This document shows, piece after piece, positions 9,878-20,708 of a stretch of DNA of 64,000 nt. The position numbers and the translations under genes were made by a program. The notes below the pieces were generated by a model. It was not told the origin of the DNA, searched no databases, and was given only the letters and a program-made list of their open reading frames with translations. The DNA comes from Okapia johnstoni (Eukaryota; Chordata; Mammalia; Artiodactyla; Giraffidae), in NCBI GenBank assembly GCA_024291935.2, contig CM044312.1, positions 310,001 through 374,000 of the forward strand, given 5' to 3'. Numbering within the stretch: the first letter of the stretch is position 1; each line of letters starts with the position of its first letter.

Positions 9878-11121
9878 TTAGGTTGGTGCAAACATAATTT
9901 CAGTTTCAGGCCATGAATTTTAAATCATAACTAGGCTCAAACACATCTTTATTAATCAAAATAGGAACCATTACAATCAACACATCTTTCCCAATGAGAA
10001 ATAAGTTTGCTTATTCCTCTAGCATAAAAATCCATGCTTTGGGATTTGATGAACTCTTGGAAAGCATTTCCTGCCTCCTGCTGGTTGTGGAATCATTTTC
10101 CCTGCAACAAGTTGTCAAGATGCTTGAAAAAGTGGTAGTTGATTGGCGACAGTCAGGTGACTATGGCAGATGAGGCAGAACTTCATAGCCCAATTCATTC
10201 AACTTTGGTTGGTTGTACAACATGTAGTTGGGCATTGTCACAGACAATTAGGCCCTTTCTGTTGACCAATGCCAGTGCTGCAGTTTTCAGTGCATCTCAT
10301 CCATTTGCTGAGCATTCCTCTCAGATGTAATGATTTTACTGGGATTCACAAAGCTGTAGTGGATCAGATGGGTAAGAGACGACCAGTGACCATGACCTTT
10401 TATTGGTGCAAGTTTGACTTTGGGAAGTGCTTTGGAGCCTCCTCTCGGTCCAACCACTGAGCTGGTCATCGTCAGTTGTTGTATAAAATCTACTTTTCTT
10501 CACACGTCACAATCCAATCATGAAATGGTTCATTGTTGTTGCACAGAATAAGAAAATATGACAGTTCAAAACGACTTATTTGATTTTCGGTCAGCTCATG
10601 AGGCACCCACTTATGGAGCTTTTTCACCTTTCCAATTTACTTCAAATGCCCAACAACTGTAGAATGGTCAATGCTGAGTTCTTCAGCAACTTCTTGTGTA
10701 GTTGTAAGAGGATTAGCTTCTATGACCCTCTCAATTGGTCACTGTCAACTTCAGATGGCAGGCCACTACACTCCTCATCAAGGCTCTCATCTCCTTTGCA
10801 AAACTTCTTGAACCTCCACTGCACTGAACATTCATTAGCAATTCCTGAGCCAAATGCATGATGTTGCAAGTTGTCTCTGCTGCTTCACAACCCATTTTGA
10901 ATCTGAATAATAGAATTGCTCAAATTTGCTTTTTAATATCATTTTCCAAGTTTTAAATAAATATAAAATATAAAGTAGTAAGCCATTAGCAAAAAATATA
11001 AAAGCAAGAAATTCACATTAAAATGATGTATAACATAACCACATTTATTTAAGAATGTACTCCAGTATCAAACAGCAAAGTTCAACAATGCAAAACTGCA
11101 ATTACTTTTGCACCAACTTAA
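9878..11121 (-). mobile_element. Mariner DNA transposon, full length, Hsmar1-like
   Basis: Terminal inverted repeats TTAGGTTGGTGCAAACATAA (9878-9897) and the reverse at about 11,092-11,121 are flanked by TA on both sides (9876-9877, 11,122-11,123). The 1,244-base length is close to the about 1.29 kb of complete Hsmar1-type elements. The transposase is coded on the minus strand, from an ATG-Gly-Cys start near 10,895 to about 9,900. Confidence 0.9.
9900..10900 (-). pseudogene. Mariner transposase pseudogene
   Basis: Reverse-strand frames show decayed pieces of a mariner (Tc1/mariner DDD) transposase: an N-terminal helix-turn-helix part (MGCEAAETTCN-like near 10,895), an HSTVV-like second helix segment, and a central IHYSF/NPS/ITSE/AQQ/DEMH segment at 10,287-10,400. 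The frame is broken by many stops and indels, so the protein cannot be made. The element can only be a passive substrate now, though both termini persist. Confidence 0.8.
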
Positions 11122-11141
11122 TACATCCCTAGGCCCCCAGG

Positions 11142-14100
11142 AAGCTTCCATAAGCCTCTTATCTTTATCTGTCAGAGGGCAGACAGAATGAAAATCACAA
11201 TCACAGAAAACTAACCAAACTGATCACACAGATCACAGCCTTGTCTAACTCAATGAAACTATGAGTCATGTCATGTAAGGCCACCCAAAATGGACGGGTC
11301 ATGGTGGAGAGTTCTGACAAAATGTAGTCCTCTGGAGAAAGGAATGGCAAATCACTTCAGCATTCTTGCCTTGAGAACTCCATGAATAGTATGAAAAGGC
11401 AAAAAGATAGGACACTGAAAGACGAAGTCCCCAGGTCGGTAGGTGCCCAACATGCTACTGGAGAGTGGAGAAATAGCTCCTGAAGGAATGATGAGGTTGA
11501 TCTAAATCAGAAACAATGTCCAGTTGTGGATGTGACTGGTGATGGAAGTAAAGGCTGATGCTGTAAAGAAGAATATTGCATAGGAACCTGGAATGGTAGG
11601 TCCATGAATCAAGGTAAATTGGAAGTTGTCAAACAGGAGATGGCAAGAGTGAACATTGAAATTTTAGGAATTAGTGATCTAAAATGGACTGGAATGGGCA
11701 AATTTAATTCAGATGATCATTATATCTACTACTGTGGGCAAGAATCCCTTAGAAGAAATGGAGTAGCTCTCAGTCAACACAACAGTCTGAAATGCAGTAG
11801 TTGGGTGCAATCTCAAAAACGACAGAATGATCTATGTTCATTTCCCAGGTAAATCATTCAGTATCACAGTAATCCAAGACTATGTCCAAATCACTGATGC
11901 TAAAGAAGCTGAAGTTGAAAAGTTCTATGAAGACCTACAAGACCTTCTAGAACTAACACCCAAAAAAGATGTTCTTTTCATCATATGGGACTGGAATGCA
12001 AAAGTGGAAGTCAAGAGATACCTGGAGTAGCAGCAAGTTTGGCCTTGGAGTACAAAATGAAGTAGGGTAAAGGCCAAGAGAACACACTGGTCATAGCAAA
12101 CACCCTCTTGCAACAACACAAGAGACGACTCTACACATGGATATCACCAGATGGAAAATACCGAAATCAGATTGATTATATTCTTTGCAGCTGAAGATGG
12201 AGAAGCTCTATACAGACAGCAAAAACAAGACCAGGAGCTGACTGTGGCTCAGATCGTGAACTCCTTATTGCCAAATTCAGGCTTAAATTGAAGAAAGTAG
12301 GGAAAACCACCAGCACCATAACCGTTCAGGTATGACCTAAATCAAATCCCTTACAATTATACAGTGGAAATGACAAACAGATTCAAGGGACTAGATCTGA
12401 TAGGCAGAGTGCCTGAAGAACTATGTATGGAGGTTTGTGACAGGAGGCAGTGATCAAGAACATAACCAAGAAAAAGAAATGCAAAAAGGCAAAATGATTG
12501 TCTGAGGAGGCCTTACAAATAGCTGAGAAGAGAGGCAAAAGGCACAGGAGAAAAGGAAAAATATTCCCATCTGAATGCAGAGTTCCAAAGAATAGTAAGG
12601 AGAGATGAGAAACCCTTGTTATCAATGCAAATAGAGGAAAACAATAGAATGGGAAAGACTAGAGCTCTCTTCAAGAAATACACAACGTTGACGAACTCCT
12701 TTCCCAATTTGGAACCAGTCCATTGTCCCGTGTCCAGTTCTAACTGTTGCTTCTTGACCTCTATACAGGTTTCTCAGTAGGCAGGTAAGGTGGTCTGGTA
12801 TTCCCATGTCTTTAAGAATTTTCCACAGGTTGTTGTGATCCACGGTAGGATCACAACAAATTTTCTCTTCAAGAAAGTTGGAGATATGAAGGGAACATTT
12901 CATGCAAAAATGGGCACAATAAATGACAGAAATGGTATGGACCTAACAGAAGCAGATGATATTAAGAAGAGGTGGCAAGAATACACAGAAGACCTGTACA
13001 AAAAAGATCTTCATGACAAAGATAACCACGACGTGTGATCACTCACCTAGAGCCAGACATCCTGGAGTGTGAAATCAAGTGGGCCTTAGGAAGCATTACT
13101 ACGAACAAAGCTAGTGGAGGTGATGGAACTCCCGTTGAGCTATCTCTAATCCTAAAAGATGATGCTGTGAAAGTGCTGCACTCAATATGCCAGCAAATTT
13201 GGAAAGTTCAGGAGTGGCCACAGGACTGGAAAAGGTCAGTTTTCATTCTAATCTCAAAGAAGGGCAGTGCCAAAGAAGGTACACCTTACCGTGGATCACA
13301 ACAAACTGTGGAAAATTCTTAAAGACACAGGAATACGGGACCACCTGACCTGCCTCCTGAGAAACCTGTATACAGGTCAAGAAGCAGCAGTTAGAACTGG
13401 ACACGGGACAATGGACTGGTTCCAAATTGGGAAAGGAGTTGTCAAGGTTGTATATTGTCACCCTGCTTATTTAACTTATATGCAGAGTACATTGTGCAAA
13501 ATGCTGGGCTGGCTGAATTACAAGCTGGAATCAAGAATGCTGGAGAAATACCAATAACCTCAGATATCCAAACGACACCACCCTTATGGCAGAAAGTGAA
13601 GAAGAACTAAAGAGCCTCTTGATGAAAATGAAAGAGGAGAGTGAAAAAGTTGGCTTAAAACTCAACATTTAAAAAGCTAAGATCATGGCATCTGGTCCCA
13701 ATACTTCATGGCAAATAATGGGGAAACAATGGAAACAGTGACAGATTTTATTTTCTTGAGCTCCAGAATCACTGCAGATGGTGACTGCAAATCATGAAAT
13801 TAAAAGATGTTTGCTCCTTGAAAAAAACGTATGACAAACCTAGACAGCATATTAAGAACCAGAGACATTACTTTGTAACAAAGGTCCATATAGTCAGAGC
13901 TATGGTTTTTCCAGTAGTTATGTATGGATGTGAGAGTTGAACCATAAAGAAGGCTGAGCACCAAGGAATCGATGCTTTTGAACTGTGGTGTTGGAGAAGA
14001 CTCTTGAGAGTCCCTTGGAGAGCAAGGAGATCAAACCAGTCAACCCTAAAGGAAATCAGTCCTGAATACTCACTGGAAGGACTGATGCTAAAGTCCAATA

Positions 14101-14333
14101 CTTTGGCCGCCTGTTTCGAAGAGTCGACTCATCAGTAAAGACTAATGGTGGGAAAGACTGAAGGCAGGAGGAGAAGGGGATGACAGAGGATGAGATGGTT
14201 GGATAGCATTATTGACTCAACAGACATTAGTTTGAGCAAGCTCCAGGAGATGCTGAAGGACAGGGAAGCCTGGCGTGCTGCAGTTCATGGGGTCACAAAG
14301 AGTCGGACACAACTGAGGGACTGAACAACAACA
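11142..14333 (+). mobile_element. BovB LINE, full length, old
   Basis: Runs from the 5' UTR (CACAGAAAACTAACC near 11,205) through endonuclease and reverse-transcriptase regions to an ACAACAACA tail. The exact 11-base duplication AGGCCCCCAGG lies at 11,131-11,141 and 14,334-14,344. Endonuclease motifs (WNGRSMNQGKLE, 11,590-11,625; DWNAKVE) and RT fragments are readable but broken by many stops, frameshifts and a deletion of about 170 bases before 13,291. An inserted inverted self-copy sits at 12,679-12,864. It lies 20 bases from the mariner end. Confidence 0.92.
12679..12864 (-). mobile_element. TSD-flanked inverted self-copy inside BovB
   Basis: 12,683-12,847 is the reverse complement of 13,287-13,450 with about 90% or better identity by eye. 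It shares changes private to this copy. It is enclosed by an exact CTCTTCAAGAAA at 12,667-12,678 and 12,865-12,876. Confidence 0.8.
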
Positions 14334-14344
14334 AGGCCCCCAGG

Positions 14345-14796
14345 TCAAAGGCTTTATCACAGACATGTGGGATTTCTCATGTGGATCGTGTTCATCCAAA
14401 TTTTTATCTATAGGATATGATTCTACAGGTTTTTAGAGGAAATATCACAAGACAGAAAGGCTCATGCTTCTTCCTAGTTTAACAAGGCAATTACTTGAAG
14501 TTGTAACTTGGCCTTGAGTGACAGGTGGCCTTCCAGCTTTAAGCTGCTGCCTAGCAAAAGGGATGAGACTCACCCTTTTACGTATCTAAAACTTACATGA
14601 TGTAATTTGGAGAAGAGAAAGAAAAAAAACACTCCTTCCCTTTCTTGTGGTTTAGTGCCCTTGCTTAATGTTGTGTGTTCAAGACCCTAGAGCAATGTTA
14701 TGAGATTATATATTTACATATATCTCCATAGCCACACACACACACACACTTATGTATACCTACTACATACAGACTCACAGATGAGGGGAGGGAGTA
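14345..14796. other. Intergenic; short (AC)n run
   Basis: Nothing recognised apart from a CACACACACACACAC microsatellite at about 14,734-14,748. Confidence 0.5.
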
Positions 14797-14888
14797 TCCT
14801 TCATTCACTCAGGACTTGCTGTGCCAGGTACTGCGCTAGCCTGAAAATACGATGATCAACAAAATAAATATGGTTCCTGCCCGTACCA
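14797..14888 (+). mobile_element. L2-type LINE fragment (probable)
   Basis: CATTCACTCAGGACTTGCTG, then TGCCAGGTACTGCGCTAG and a TGGTTCCTGCCC end, in the order of the mammal-wide L2 3' end. Diverged. Confidence 0.5.
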
Positions 14889-14899
14889 ACTTAAAGCCT

Positions 14900-16293
14900 C
14901 AGTTCAGTTCAGCTCACTCAGTGTCTGACTCTTTGCGACCCCATGGACTGCAGCACACCAGGCTTCCCTGTCCATCACCAACTCCCAGAGTTTACTCAAA
15001 CTCATGTTCATTGAGTCGGTGATGCCATCCAACCATCTCATCCTCTGTCAGCCCCTTCTCCTCCCACCGTCAATCTTTCCCATCATCAGGGTCTTTTCAA
15101 ATGAGTCAGTTCTTCACATCAGGTGGCCAAAGTATTGGAGTTTCAGCTTCAGCATCAGTCCTTCCAATGAATATTCCTTTAGGATGTGAACTGGTTGGAT
15201 CTCCTTGAAGTCCAAGAAACTCTCAAAGAGTCTTCTCCAACACCACAGTTCATAAGAATCAATTCTTCAGCACTCAGCTTTCTTTACAGTCCAACTCTCA
15301 CATCCAAGCATGATTACTGAGAAAACCATAGCTTTGACTAGATGGACCTTAGTTGGCAAAGTAATGTCTCTGCTTTTTAATATGCTGTCTAGGTTGGTCA
15401 GAGCTTTTCTTCCAAGGAGCAAGCATCTTTTAATTTAGTGGCTGCAGTCACCACCTGCAGTGATTTCGGAGCCCCCCCAAAATAAAGTCTGTCACTGTTT
15501 CCATTGTTTCCCCATCTATTAGTCCTGAAGTGATGGGAGCAGATGACATCTTAGTTTTCTGAATGTTGAGGCCTCTTTCACTTTCATCAAGAGGCTCTTT
15601 AGTTCTTCTTCACTTTCTGCCATAACGGTGGTGTCATCTGCATATCTGAGGTTATTGTTATTTCTCTTGGCAACTTTGATTCCAGCTTGTGCTTCATCCA
15701 GCCTGGAATTTCTCATGATGTACTCTGCATATAAGTTAAATAAGCAGGGTGACAATATACAGCCCTGACGCACTCCTTTCCTGATTTGGAACCAGTCGTT
15801 GTTCCATGTCTGGTTCTAACTGGTGCTTCTTGACCTGCAGATTTCTCAGGAGGCAGGTAAGGTGATCTGGTATTCCCATGTCTTTAAGAATTTTCCACAG
15901 TTTGTTGTGATCCACACAGAGAAAAGCTTTGGCATACTCAATAAAGCAGTAGATGTTTTTCTGGAACTCTCTTGCTTTTTCTATGATCCAGCGGATGTTG
16001 GCAATTTGATCTCTGGTTCCTCTGCCTTTTCTAAAACCAGCTTGAACATCTGGAAGTTCACACACTATTGAACGCTGGCTTGGAGAATTTTCAGCATTAC
16101 TTTGCTAGTGTGTGAGATGAGCGCAATTGTGCAGTAGTTTGAGCATTCTTTGGCATTGCCTTTCTTTGGAAGTAAAATGAAAACTGACCTTTTCCAGTCC
16201 TATGGTCACTGCTGAGTTTTCCAAATTTGCTGGCAAATTGAGTGCAGCACTTTCACAGCATCATCTTTTAAGGTCTGAAATAGCTCAACTGCA
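14900..16293 (-). mobile_element. 5'-truncated BovB (about 1.4 kb)
   Basis: Reverse orientation, 3' end at left. Carries RT motif A (FIEYAKAF, near 15,955), the motif B region and YADD (near 15,640), with several frame breaks. Flanked by A(C/T)TTAAAGCCT at 14,889-14,899 and 16,294-16,304. Confidence 0.92.
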
Positions 16294-16304
16294 ATTTAAA
16301 GCCT

Positions 16305-16880
16305 GGTTGAATCATTGCTGAGACTTTGTCAAAGTTACCATATCATGCAAGTGCTTCCTGTCCCATCCCCCTTAAAAAGCTCATGTGAGCAGCAAAGCTT
16401 TCACTGGTTTCGTTTTACAGGGCTGTGACTGCAGGTGTCTTCAGCTGGTGGTCCTCTTCATGTTACTTACCTGTGTGCACAGCAAAGTGGTCTATGTAGC
16501 ACCACTGTTCTGTCCTGAAAATGGGCTTCTGCCTCCCTCCCTCTCCCAATTACTGAATAGTTTTCAAATACTCCAGAATCGCTACAATATGGCAGGGAAG
16601 GGCCATATAACATGAACACACCCACCAAGAGCTTCAAAACATGTTAGCATGATCTATTTCTCTCCAATAGGCCCTGTCCCTCCTAAAGGTGATAATTCAA
16701 GGCTGCCAGTAATTGAATTAAAATATCCTTCGAACCCACTGGATGTGCTTTAAAAACTTACTTAGGTTGTCCTCTGCAACTGTTTGGCTTTAAGGAGACT
16801 AGAGTGCAAATATAATTACCCTGATTGAGTTTAAGGGGAAACACAGCGATCAAGAGCGGTTTGGCCTTCTAGAGAAGGGA
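16305..16880. other. Intergenic, nothing recognised
   Basis: AT-rich sequence leading into the ESYT2 CpG island; no gene or clear repeat. Confidence 0.45.
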
Positions 16881-17193
16881 CTCAGGAACCGCGGGCGCCC
16901 GTCGGACATCATGCTGAGGGCGAGCGCCGGGGCCCCGCGGTTCCGCGGGCGAGGACAAGTCCCGCCCTCGCGCACACAGCGGCCTATCCGAGCTCCCGCG
17001 CCTCAAGGAAATCGTCCGTCGGCTGCGGGCGGTCAGTACCCGCAAACTCAGGAGCGTGGGCTTCTTCTTCCGCAGTATCCCGCGTGAAGCGCAGCCCAGG
17101 AGACTGGGCGAGCGGAGTCCCCTCGGCGAACACGGAAGCCGCGCCGCAACCTTCACGCAAAACCCGCCCGCCTCGCCTCCGGGCCCGTCTTCG

Positions 17194-17404
17194 ATGACGT
17201 CACAAAGCACCGCCCACTCCGCCTCAGGAGCGCTCTCTCCAGCCTGTGAGGCGACACCCACGCAGGGCCCGGCCACCCCGCGTCAGAGGCGCCCCGCCCG
17301 TCCGCGACGACGTCACAAAGCACCGCCCACTCCGCCTCAGCGGCGCTCTCTCCAGCCTGTGAGGCGTCATCCCACCCCGCGTCAGAGGCGCCCCGCCCGC
17401 CCGT
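17194..17404 (+). repeat. Tandem duplication (about 113 bp) in ESYT2 promoter carrying CRE sites
   Basis: Unit 1 (17,194-17,306) and unit 2 (from 17,307, with a deletion of about 16 bases) share GACGTCACAAAGCACCGCCC, then CTCTCTCCAGCCTGTGAGGC and CCCCGCGTCAGAGGCGCCCC. Each unit starts with a CRE-type site. Confidence 0.85.
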
Positions 17405-17604
17405 GCGATGAAGCCACACACCAGCCAGCCCCGCCCCACCCCCGCCACCGCGGCGTTGGCGGGCCTGTGGGATGACGTCCCACGCGGGCCGCGCCCACCC
17501 CGCGTTGGGCCGCACCCAGGCCCGGGGCCACGCCCGGCTGCCGCAGTGGAACACCTCGGCTCCTCGCCGACACCGCCACCGCCCCGTCCTGCGTGCTGAC
17601 GTCA
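17195..17604 (+). promoter_or_regulatory. ESYT2: Cluster of four CRE/ATF-type sites
   Basis: TGACGTCA at 17,195-17,202, CGACGTCA at 17,308-17,315, TGACGTCC at 17,473-17,480 and TGACGTCA at 17,597-17,604, the last 125 bases before the start codon. Two are perfect palindromic CREB/ATF sites. Binding is inferred from motif only. Confidence 0.65.
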
Positions 17605-17728
17605 CACGGCGCCGCGAGCGGAAGCACGGGCGGGCCAGGCGGTTTTGCGCCGTCCCCTCAGAGGGGCGCTGCAGCGCGGGCTGAGGCGCTGCGGCCGGGA
17701 GCTGAGGGGAGCGCTACGCGGCGGGGCC

Positions 17729-18042
17729 ATGAGCGGCTCCAGGGCTCCGGGCCCCGAGGCGGGCGCCTCCGGGGCAGAGCCCCCTGGCGCGGCGCTGAGC
17801 GTGGACGTGGCAGGGCTGCTGGCACAGCTGGCGCGCAGCTTCGCGCTGCTGCTGCCGGTGTACGCGCTGGGCTACCTGGGCCTGAGCTTCAGCTGGGTGC
17901 TGCTGGCGCTCGGGCTGCTGGTGTGGTGCCGCAGGAGCCGCGGCCTTAAGGCCACTCGCCTGTGCCGCGCGCGCTGGCGCTACTGGAGGACGAGGAGCGC
18001 GCCGTGCGCCTGGGGGTGCGCGCCTGCGACCTGCCGGCCTGG
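17729..18042 (+). CDS. ESYT2: ESYT2 exon 1: ER membrane hairpin (frameshifted as written)
   Basis: Extended synaptotagmin-2 tethers the endoplasmic reticulum to the plasma membrane and moves lipids through its SMP domain. The ATG at 17,729 has G at -3. The first 28 residues are Gly/Ala/Pro-rich. LSVDVAGLLAQLARSFALLL is followed by a long hydrophobic stretch to about residue 66, the ER hairpin, then a basic RRSRGLK stop. This matches ESYT2 closely from memory. After codon 80 the frame breaks. The run at 17,966-17,974 holds one extra CG, and the expected ALALLEDEER segment continues in another frame to LPAW at the GTGAGT donor (18,043). The exon is 314 bases where 312 would keep phase 0. Uncorrected, the spliced message meets a TGA in exon 2. 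Start choice: earlier in-frame codons are not ATG. Confidence 0.93.
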
Positions 18043-18751
18043 GTGAGTGGGCGCCGCCGACCCCGGCCCGCCTCCACCCGTCAGGGTCAGGGGCCCCCGC
18101 CCCTACGACCCCGCCTTCCCGCTCGGTCTGGGAGGTGCTCGCCTCCCTCGACTCTGGCCCGGCCCAGACCAGGGGTCCCCGCCCGCCACACCACCCCGGC
18201 CCTGGCGCCGCCCGTCAGCCCCGTCAGAGGTTCCTGCCGGTCCTCACCCCACCCGACCGGACCCCGCCCGAGTCGGGGTCCCTGCTCGCCGCGACCCCGG
18301 CCCCGGGCCCGGCCGCCCGCCCGGCCGCAAGTCCGGGCTCGCCCCCGCCCCTCCCGGGTCTGGGGTCCCCTCACTCCCAGACCCCACCCACGTGGGGCGT
18401 CCTGAGCCGCGGGCGCCGGCGTCTGTCCGAGCCGTGCAAATCGGGGGTCCCCGCCGCTGTCGCCGGGCCCCCCGCAGGTGGGCGCCTTCCCCCCCGCCGC
18501 GCGGGCGGGTTCGCACAGGTGAGGCGCGCCCCGCGCGCTCCTCCCGCGGCCACGTCGCCAGGCCTCCCCGCGCGGCGCCGCGACTCCCGCCGCTGGAATG
18601 TGAGCTCGGGGCGCCTGGTGCGCTCCGCGGGCCCGGACGCCGCTCCCTTCTCCGCTGCGGAGAAGGCGGCCTGCAGTGAGCGCGGAAGGGCGGTTTCCTC
18701 CTCCCCTGAGACGCCCCAGCCATTGCTTGGTGGTTTCTGACACAGTTGAGC

Positions 18752-18792
18752 GGGGGGGGGGGGGGGGGAGAGGGGGGTGACCGGGGGGGGGG
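18752..18792 (+). repeat. G-rich low-complexity tract in intron 1
   Basis: A run of 17 G (18,752-18,768), then G6 and G10 runs, on the strand transcribed as ESYT2 RNA. It could form a G-quadruplex; run lengths may be unreliable. Confidence 0.8.
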
Positions 18793-18799
18793 TGTCCCC

Positions 18800-20696
18800 C
18801 AAAAGGTCCTCTGATGTTACGATAATTGGAGGTTTGTTGCACTTCTTTGGAAGTAACGTTATAAGCTGAGTAACTTTTATGTAGGGTAAACTTGAATCCG
18901 AGGTGAATTTTAGGTGGGTGGGAGCAGGAAGTTTTGCAAGAGTTGTACTATTAGAAAGAGTCCTGGTACTGATTATTTTTACACCAGGGAGTTCTCATAA
19001 TTTATTTATGCAGTGTGGAAGCTAATGGAGTTGGCTCCCTCCTGCTTTCTTAACCATAAGTTAGTGTCACAGTTTCAGGCAACAGGAAATAGTGCTTATT
19101 TTAAGATAAATGATGCTCATGTTAGGCTGTATGTAAAACTTCATGGGGAAATGGCCAGCCAGTGACTTTCAAAAGGGTCGTTTTCTGTTAGTGGAGAAAA
19201 GGACTTGGAGTGTGATCCTTGTTTCCAGTCATAAGACATTTGTGAAGCAAGGCATGGAGTACATGACACAGGCAGACAGGTTGGAAGACTGAAGTGCCCA
19301 GGGTCAGGAGCAACCTAACCCAATGGCTACTACCTGTGGTGACAAATAGCAATTGTAGTAAGAATCTCACAGTCGGGGACTTTGGAAATCTAAAATTCTA
19401 TCAATATATGGTGGATGTGAGCACTGTAGTATTTAGAAGAATCAGAATAAGTAGGGTGGTGTAGCTTTTCCCCAGAAGCAGAAAAGAGGAGTGAAGTGTA
19501 GAAAACTTGAACTTAGAAACCCAGGTGTGAAAAGCCAAGAACAGAGGTGCACTTTTTGGAAAGGCAGAAGGACTTTCAAGTGGCATCTTGTGTCTTATGT
19601 TACACCAAATTAAATCATTACAGAAAGTAACTAAAAACAGTGAGGAGTGACATTACCCAAACTGCAGACATAATCAGGGTTGAGATTCACAGGAATTGGG
19701 GGTGTTGACATTCATAGATACTTGGTTATGGAGCAGTTGGCTAACATCAAATTTCCTTGTAAAAGCTGTGAAATGCGTGCTATTTTAACATAATAAATTA
19801 ACAGGTATGTTTGTTACTATATTGAAGGACGTGACAATTTTTTTTTTTTTTACCAGAAGAAGAGGGTGAGTAGCCAAAGATCCGTCTCTTGGATTTTCCT
19901 CTGTGTGACTTAAACTGAGGAACCTTGCTGTTCAGCTCATACAGTATGGAATTTCTGTTTTTCACAGTTTCTTACTTGTTCATCAAATTTGTATTTGTAC
20001 TCACATTACACATAAATACACTTAAACATGCCTGTATTGCTTAGAAAACTGCTATGAGAATTCACACAAAACTTGATTGTGATCATATCCAAGAAAAGCC
20101 TAGGAGTCTGAGGTTTGAGGAAGATGTTTTAATACCTTTTTTTATTGTAATGCCCATGTGTTATTTTCCTAATAAAGCCAGTGAGTTACACTGCCTAGAA
20201 GTGGACCTGCTGTTCTGTTATACCTAGGAAACAGATCAGCAATAGAAATCATTCATATATAAGAAGAGTTAAGATTTCTGCATTAGTAGTTCTTTGATTT
20301 TTACTGTACAAACTTAGGTTCTTTGGGTTGGTATTTTGCTTTGAACAAGACATGTGTTTGTGCAGATTTCATAGTGTGTCACTGACAGCTGTGATTCACA
20401 GCAGGGTAGAAGCAGAGGAAAACATGAACTAATGTCGTGCTCACTTCCTAACTTCACTTTTGAATATGTTTACTCACAATTTTTCTTTTTATTTAGTAAA
20501 GTAAAAACTTATGCTGGCTGTAAAATGAGATGATAAATATGAATACTTTGAGAAAAATATACTATTTCAAATCAAGACTATTAGAATATGAAAAATGGCT
20601 CTCCTTTAACATGTGACAGTTCTGTAAGACTTTGATCTTACAGCTTTAATGTGAACTACAGTACTATTCATTTCTTCACTCTTTTCTCATCAACAG
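18800..20696 (+). other. Intron 1 sequence without recognised elements
   Basis: AT-rich intronic DNA with a T run near 19,840-19,851. No gene or clear repeat. Confidence 0.5.
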
Positions 20697-20708
20697 GGAA
20701 ATCGCCTG
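20697..20708 (+). CDS. ESYT2: Candidate ESYT2 microexon, 12 nt (GNRL)
   Basis: Twelve bases, GGAAATCGCCTG, sit between a strong acceptor (pyrimidine-rich TTTCTTCACTCTTTTCTC then ATCAACAG, ending 20,696) and a perfect GTAAGT donor (20,709). The length is a multiple of three and both neighbouring exons are phase 0. Inclusion would therefore add Gly-Asn-Arg-Leu between the LPAW end of exon 1 and VHFPD of exon 2, in the linker before the SMP domain, without a stop. No UGC motif close to the acceptor, typical of SRRM4-driven neuronal microexons, is visible. This is a prediction from splice signals only. Confidence 0.5.

Larger units (their letters stand above)
16880..18700 (+). promoter_or_regulatory. 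ESYT2: CpG island covering ESYT2 promoter and exon 1
   Basis: Very high GC and CpG density with many GC boxes (GGGCGG/CCGCCC), no evident TATA box and four CRE-type sites. It extends about 850 bases upstream of the ESYT2 ATG and about 650 into intron 1. Long open frames on both strands here reflect GC content, not genes. Confidence 0.85.

Noticed and set aside
9900..10900. Functional mariner transposase gene
   Set aside because: Frame broken by many stops and indels; annotated as a pseudogene.
18087..18842. 251-codon open frame on the minus strand (and overlapping frames) in the CpG island
   Set aside because: Composition is Pro/Arg/Gly/Ala from high GC; antisense to ESYT2 exon 1 and intron 1, with overlapping open frames in several phases and no family resemblance.
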